Source: Nitrospira sp. (GTDB lineage: Bacteria; Pseudomonadota; Gammaproteobacteria; Acidiferrobacterales; SPGG2). From it: DNA of 34,869 bases. The notes under the pieces are model-generated. The model saw nothing but the letters and a program-made list of their open reading frames with translations. It had not been told where the DNA came from and did no database searches. This document shows positions 29,830 through 34,869 of the stretch, piece by piece. A program made the translations under genes and the position numbers. The DNA lies in assembly GCA_019456345.1 (NCBI GenBank), contig VRUB01000010.1:1-34869 (forward strand). Direction: 5' to 3'. Every line of letters begins with the position of its first letter. The first letter of the stretch is position 1.

Positions 29830-30519
29830 ATGACCCGCAGGCGGCCAAATAAGGGCTGGTTGCGCGAGCACACGCGAGATCCCTTCGTTAAACGTGCGCA
29901 GAAGGAGGGCTATCGCACGCGTGCCGTTTACAAGCTCGAGGAGATCAATAGCCGCTATCGCATCTTACGCCCGGGCCAGACCGTGGTGGATCTGGGCGCT
30001 GCGCCCGGGGGGTGGTCGCAATACGCACGGCAGCAGGTGGGGGCCCGCGGCCGGGTGCTGGCGCTGGATGTGCTGGCGATGACGCCACCGTCCGGGGTGG
30101 AGTTTGTTCACGGTGATATTGCTGATCGTGCGGTGCTAGACTTGATATTAGAGCGGCTGGCGGGATGCCCGGTAGATCTTGTGATTTCGGACATGGCCCC
30201 CAATATTAGTGGTGAGCGGGTCTCTGACCAGGCCAGGTCCATCGAGCTCGCGGCCCGAGCGCTCGAGTTTGCCGCGGCCGTGCTTACGCCAGGCGGTCAA
30301 CTGCTGTTGAAGATTTTCCAGGGTGAAGGGCTCGCCGAGTTACGCGAGGCGATGCGCCGGCACTTCGAGCGGGTCGTGATCTGCAAGCCGCAGGCGTCGC
30401 GTCCGCGTAGTCGAGAGGTCTATTTGCTTGGAAACGGCTTTCAAGATAGCTTGGGGAGTCGTAGACAAAATCAGCGGTTGTCACACGGTAACGGTCGTAG
30501 CAAAATGGAACGAAGCTGA
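29830..30519 (+). CDS. rlmE: 23S rRNA (uridine-2'-O-)-methyltransferase RlmE (FtsJ/RrmJ)
   Basis: RSK-like RRRPNKGWLREHTRDPFVKRAQKEGYRTRAVYKLEEINSRYRILRPGQTVVDLGAAPGGWSQYA. Confidence 0.96.
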   Translation: MTRRRPNKGWLREHTRDPFVKRAQKEGYRTRAVYKLEEINSRYRILRPGQTVVDLGAAPGGWSQYARQQVGARGRVLALDVLAMTPPSGVEFVHGDIADRAVLDLILERLAGCPVDLVISDMAPNISGERVSDQARSIELAARALEFAAAVLTPGGQLLLKIFQGEGLAELREAMRRHFERVVICKPQASRPRSREVYLLGNGFQDSLGSRRQNQRLSHGNGRSKMERS

Positions 30520-30592
30520 CGGCGCGGGTCTAACCGACAGCCTGCGGCGCTGAGTCTCCATTCACAGCGAAACACCTTCTGAGAGGGAAAAC

Positions 30593-32509
30593 TTGAACAA
30601 TCTCACCAAGAATCTCCTGCTTTGGCTCGTCATCGCCGTCGTGCTGATGTCGGTATTTAGCAATTTCGGCCCCCGGCAGCCGCAGGCCAGCGCGATGGAG
30701 TACTCCCAGTTCATTTCCAAGGTCAGGGATGGCCAGATCGACAAAGTGACTATCCAGGGCCGGAATATTAGCGGGACATTGAAGAGTGGCGGGAAGTTCA
30801 AGACTTATGCGCCGCCCGACCCGGGCCTGATTGGCGATTTGCTCAAGCATGGCGTTGCAATCGACGCAAGGCCGCAGGACGAGCAGTCATTGCTGTTGAC
30901 GATCTTCATTAATTGGTTCCCGCTGTTGCTCCTGATCGGGGTATGGATCTTTTTCATGCGCCAGATGCAAGGCGGGGTCGGTGGCCGCGGTGCTATGAGC
31001 TTCGGCAAGAGCAAGGCACGCATGCTCACCGAGGAGCAGAATAAGACCACCTTTGACGACGTGGCGGGCGTGGAAGAGGCCAAGGAGGAGGTGCAAGAGC
31101 TGGTGGAGTTCCTGAGTGACCCGGCGAAGTTTCAAAAGCTCGGTGGGCGCATTCCCAAGGGCGTGCTAATGACCGGGGCCCCCGGCACCGGCAAGACCTT
31201 GCTCGCAAGGGCCATTGCCGGGGAGGCCAAGGTGCCGTTCTTCACCATTTCCGGATCGGACTTCGTCGAGATGTTTGTCGGCGTCGGCGCCTCGCGTGTG
31301 CGCGATATGTTCGACCAGGCCAAGAAGCACGCACCGTGCATCATATTCATCGACGAAATCGATGCCGTGGGACGCCAGCGCGGTGCCGGCCTCGGCGGTG
31401 GGCATGACGAACGTGAGCAGACCTTGAATCAGCTGCTCGTGGAAATGGATGGGTTTGAAGGCACGGAGGGCGTGATCGTGATAGCCGCGACCAACCGCCC
31501 GGATGTGTTGGACCCGGCGTTGTTGCGCCCGGGGCGGTTCGACCGCCAGGTCTTTGTGCCGCTGCCGGATATTCGTGGACGCGAGTTGATTCTGAAAATA
31601 CACATGCGCAATGTTCCACTGGCTGATGACGTCGTGCCCAGCATCCTCGGGCGCGCGACGCCGGGATTTTCCGGGGCCGACCTTGCCAACCTGGTGAATG
31701 AGGCGGCACTGTTCGCCGCTCGTGCGAACAAGCGCCTGGTAGACATGGAAGACTTTGAACGGGCGAAGGATAAAGTGATCATGGGCGCAGAGCGCCGCTC
31801 TATTGTGATGCCGGAGAAGGAGCGCATGAATACCGCATACCATGAATCCGGGCACACCGTGGTGGCGAAGACGCTGCCCAATACCGATCCCGTGCACAAG
31901 GTGACAATCATCCCGCGCGGCCGGTCTTTGGGTGTGACCATGCAGTTACCGGAGGAAGACCGTTACAGCCACGACCGTGAGTCGCTGTTGTCGAGCATCG
32001 CGGTCCTGATGGGCGGGCGCATCGCTGAGGAGGTGTTCATGAAGCAAATGACCACCGGTGCGGCGAATGACTTTGAGCGAGCCACCGAAATCGCGCGCAA
32101 CATGGTCACCCGTTGGGGCATGAGCGATACACTGGGGACGCGCGTCTATGGTGACGGGGAGCACGAGGTGTTCCTCGGGCGCGACATGGTAACGCATAAG
32201 AACCTGAGCAATGCGACCGCGGAAATGGTGGACCAAGAGATCCGGCGTATTGTCGATGAGCAGTATGCGCGCGCGCGCAAGGTCATCGAGGACAAACACG
32301 ATACGGTTGAAATGATGGCGCGCTCGCTACTGGAATGGGAGACGCTCGACGCGGGGCAGATCGACGACGTCATGGCCGGCAAGAACCCGCGTGCGCCGGA
32401 GGGCGTGGGCAGCGGTGGCTCCCGCGGCGAGGCCGGCGCCAAACCGAAAAAACCGAGCCGTAAGCCGCGCGTCAAACCAAATCTCGGTGACCCTGCAGGC
32501 GAGCATTGA
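30593..32509 (+). CDS. ftsH: ATP-dependent zinc metalloprotease FtsH
   Basis: [47 protein letters not shown] zinc motif. Confidence 0.99.
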   Translation: MNNLTKNLLLWLVIAVVLMSVFSNFGPRQPQASAMEYSQFISKVRDGQIDKVTIQGRNISGTLKSGGKFKTYAPPDPGLIGDLLKHGVAIDARPQDEQSLLLTIFINWFPLLLLIGVWIFFMRQMQGGVGGRGAMSFGKSKARMLTEEQNKTTFDDVAGVEEAKEEVQELVEFLSDPAKFQKLGGRIPKGVLMTGAPGTGKTLLARAIAGEAKVPFFTISGSDFVEMFVGVGASRVRDMFDQAKKHAPCIIFIDEIDAVGRQRGAGLGGGHDEREQTLNQLLVEMDGFEGTEGVIVIAATNRPDVLDPALLRPGRFDRQVFVPLPDIRGRELILKIHMRNVPLADDVVPSILGRATPGFSGADLANLVNEAALFAARANKRLVDMEDFERAKDKVIMGAERRSIVMPEKERMNTAYHESGHTVVAKTLPNTDPVHKVTIIPRGRSLGVTMQLPEEDRYSHDRESLLSSIAVLMGGRIAEEVFMKQMTTGAANDFERATEIARNMVTRWGMSDTLGTRVYGDGEHEVFLGRDMVTHKNLSNATAEMVDQEIRRIVDEQYARARKVIEDKHDTVEMMARSLLEWETLDAGQIDDVMAGKNPRAPEGVGSGGSRGEAGAKPKKPSRKPRVKPNLGDPAGEH

Positions 32510-33350
32510 TGCCGGTGTGACGCGGCTGGACTGTGGCGGGCGGGCCCTTGATCTGGGCCGCGTTGGCGTCATGGGAGTCCTGAATGTAACCCCCGATTCG
32601 TTCTCGGACGGGGGTCTTTTTTTGGCACGGGATCGCGCCGTCGATCATGCGATACGAATGGTCGCCGAGGGCGCCGCCATCATCGACATCGGGGGCGAGT
32701 CGACCCGCCCCGGCGCACGGGGTGTTTCGGTTCAGGAAGAGCTGGATCGAGTGATAGCGCTCATCGAGGCGTTGCAACAGGCGATCGCGGTTCCGATTTC
32801 AATCGACACGTCCAAGCCCGAGGTAATGCGTGCGGCGGTCGCTGCCGGAGCCGGCATGATCAACGATGTGCGGGCGTTACGTGCCCCCGAGGCGCTGCAG
32901 ACGGCGGCGCAGTTGGGAGTTCCGGTTTGTCTGATGCACATGCAAGGGGAACCTCGAACCATGCAGGAGGATCCGCGTTATGTCGATGTCGTGCAGGAGG
33001 TGAAGGAGTTCTTGCGTTTGCGCAGCCAAGCGTGTCGGGACGCGGGCATCCATGCTGCGAACATTATCGTCGACCCGGGCTTTGGCTTTGGCAAGACTTT
33101 GGAACATAATCTCGAGCTGTTACGCAATCTTGGCGAGCTTGCGACGCTGGGCACGCCAGTGCTCGTGGGGCTGTCACGGAAGTCCATGATCGCCAAGGTT
33201 CTGGACCTACCGTTGGAGCGGCGCATGATCGCCAGCGTGGCGTTGGCGGTGGTGGCAGTGCAAAACGGGGCCAACCTTGTGCGGGCACATGATGTCGGTG
33301 CGACGTGCGAGGCGGTTCGCATGGCCGAGGCGGTTTATCGCGCCGGCTAA
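32487..33350 (+). CDS. folP: Dihydropteroate synthase
   Basis: VMGVLNVTPDSFSDGGLFLARDRAVDHAIRMVAEGAAIIDIGGESTRPGA; start uncertain (GTG 32487 proposed, overlapping ftsH). Confidence 0.95.
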   Translation: MTLQASIDAGVTRLDCGGRALDLGRVGVMGVLNVTPDSFSDGGLFLARDRAVDHAIRMVAEGAAIIDIGGESTRPGARGVSVQEELDRVIALIEALQQAIAVPISIDTSKPEVMRAAVAAGAGMINDVRALRAPEALQTAAQLGVPVCLMHMQGEPRTMQEDPRYVDVVQEVKEFLRLRSQACRDAGIHAANIIVDPGFGFGKTLEHNLELLRNLGELATLGTPVLVGLSRKSMIAKVLDLPLERRMIASVALAVVAVQNGANLVRAHDVGATCEAVRMAEAVYRAG

Positions 33351-33377
33351 TTCGCAAAGTCTCATATGGGGGAAACA

Positions 33378-34760
33378 ATGAAGAAGCGTTATTTCGGCAC
33401 CGATGGTATTCGCGGCCGCGTCGGTGAGGAGCCGATCACTCCCGAGACCGTGTTGAAGCTGGGCTGGGCTGTGGGCTGTGTGCTGGGCGCTGACGGTGGC
33501 GACCGCGGGCGGGTCCTGATCGGCAAGGACACCCGCGTGTCGGGTTATTTGCTCGAGTCGGCGCTGGAGTCGGGGCTGTCGGCGGCAGGTACGGACGTGA
33601 GCCTGCTCGGCCCCATGCCGACACCGGGCATCGCCTATCTGACGCGCACCGCGCGTGCACGCGCCGGGATCGTCATTAGCGCCTCGCATAACCCTTATCA
33701 TGACAACGGCATCAAGTTCTTCTCCGCGGAGGGCACCAAACTCCCCGATGATATGGAGCTGGCGATCGAGAGCGCCATGCAACGGTCCATGCGCACCGTG
33801 GACTCGGCTTCGCTCGGTAAGGCGGAGCGTTATCGTCATGCGGCCGGGCGCTATATCGAGTTTTGCAAGAGCACCTTTCAGGCGAAGGACGGCCTCGATG
33901 GTCTTACCGTCGTGGTCGACTGCGCCAACGGGGCGGCCTACCAGATCGCCCCCGCAGTTTTTGCTGAGCTGGGTGCGCACGTCATTTCGATTGCGGATGA
34001 GCCCGATGGTTTCAATATCAACTCCGAGTGCGGGTCAACGTATCCGGCAACGTTGCAAAAAGCGGTACGCGCTGAAGGTGCGGACCTGGGCATCGCCTTG
34101 GATGGCGACGGTGATCGCGTTGTTATGGTGGATCACGCCGGCAGCTATGTGGATGGCGACCAGATTTTGTTCATCATCGGCGCAGCGCGCGACGCGGCGG
34201 AGGCGCTGAACGGAGGCATCGTGGGCACGCTCATGAGTAATCTCGGGCTCGAGAATGCGTGCGCGGCAAGAGACATCCCGTTCAAACGTGCACGCGTCGG
34301 AGACCGTTATGTGATGAGCATGCTGCAGGCTGAGGGGTGGGAGCTCGGGGGCGAGTCTTCCGGTCATATCATCTGCCTCGACAAGAGCACCACGGGCGAC
34401 GGTATCGTCACCGCGTTGCAGGTGCTCGCGGTAATCATGGATTCCGGCATGACCCTGGCTGAGCTCAAACAGGGTATGCAGGTATTCCCGCAGACCATTG
34501 TCAATGTACCTACCCCCACGGCCGCGGGTGACAAGCGCCGCGGGCGACAAGGGGTCGATGTGCAGCACTCCTCGCGAGTCCTGCGCGCCGTGCGCGCGGT
34601 GGAAGCGGAGCTCGGCGATCAGGGGCGTGTGCTGTTGCGCGCATCCGGTACGGAACCGGTGATTCGGGTAATGGTGGAAGGCGCCGATGCGAAATTGGTC
34701 GAGCGTCTGGCGCAGCAGCTGGCGGACGCTGTTAAGTCCGCCGCCCGCGAAGCGGCCTAA
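33378..34760 (+). CDS. glmM: Phosphoglucosamine mutase
   Basis: [60 protein letters not shown]. Confidence 0.98.
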   Translation: MKKRYFGTDGIRGRVGEEPITPETVLKLGWAVGCVLGADGGDRGRVLIGKDTRVSGYLLESALESGLSAAGTDVSLLGPMPTPGIAYLTRTARARAGIVISASHNPYHDNGIKFFSAEGTKLPDDMELAIESAMQRSMRTVDSASLGKAERYRHAAGRYIEFCKSTFQAKDGLDGLTVVVDCANGAAYQIAPAVFAELGAHVISIADEPDGFNINSECGSTYPATLQKAVRAEGADLGIALDGDGDRVVMVDHAGSYVDGDQILFIIGAARDAAEALNGGIVGTLMSNLGLENACAARDIPFKRARVGDRYVMSMLQAEGWELGGESSGHIICLDKSTTGDGIVTALQVLAVIMDSGMTLAELKQGMQVFPQTIVNVPTPTAAGDKRRGRQGVDVQHSSRVLRAVRAVEAELGDQGRVLLRASGTEPVIRVMVEGADAKLVERLAQQLADAVKSAAREAA

Positions 34761-34822
34761 CTGGTAGTGTAGGTATCGCCTGCCGGCGATAAATATTAGC
34801 CGGGTCTCGTCCCGGCAGACGA

Positions 34823-34848
34823 GGAACTTTGGTTTCGGCCAAAGTTCC
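34823..34848. other. Perfect 10-bp hairpin downstream of glmM
   Basis: GGAACTTTGG-tttcgg-CCAAAGTTCC near the window edge; no T-tract. Confidence 0.7.
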
Positions 34849-34869
34849 CAAAGCCATCTGCGCCTGCGC

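Noticed and set aside
1-34869. CRISPR arrays, rRNA operons, canonical tRNAs, IS transposases
   Set aside because: No regularly spaced direct repeats, rRNA signatures or transposase motifs were seen; the only tRNA-like structure is the tmRNA.

Overview
This 34.9 kb window looks like chromosomal housekeeping DNA from a gammaproteobacterium-like genome. Genes recognised are: a methyltransferase, proS(-), a retropepsin-like aspartyl protease, folE2(-), ispA(-), xseB(-), a Na+/H+ antiporter remnant, two tandem type IV pilins, ssrA(-), smpB(-), an NSS-family transporter with a frameshift, ratA, rnfH, bamE(-), fur, an ArgA-like GNAT(-), recN(-), nadK(-), CIRCE-hrcA-grpE-dnaK-dnaJ, dapB, carA, carB, greA, a DUF4149-like protein, rlmE, ftsH, folP and glmM. 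The standout is between pilin 2 and smpB. No protein-coding gene explains 9584-10238, but on the minus strand it reads as a complete one-piece tmRNA gene (ssrA; tag ANNDNYALAA; acceptor stem GGGGGCG/CGCCTCC with a G3-U70-type wobble; encoded CCA). Its T-loop is interrupted by a 297-nt ORF-less group I intron (9601-9897). The intron has a P1 with U-G at the 5' splice site, a terminal omega-G, J3/4 (GAAACCUAAG), R (GUAGAGACU), S (GAAGGCAUAGUCC) and a GAAA-capped P9. These elements closely resemble the Azoarcus tRNA-Ile IC3 intron as I recall it. Secondary signals include paired sigma54-type promoters and a gene-conversion-like tract in the pilin pair, and degenerate inverted repeats in three intergenic junctions. 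All calls come from reading the sequence by eye; no searches or folding were run.
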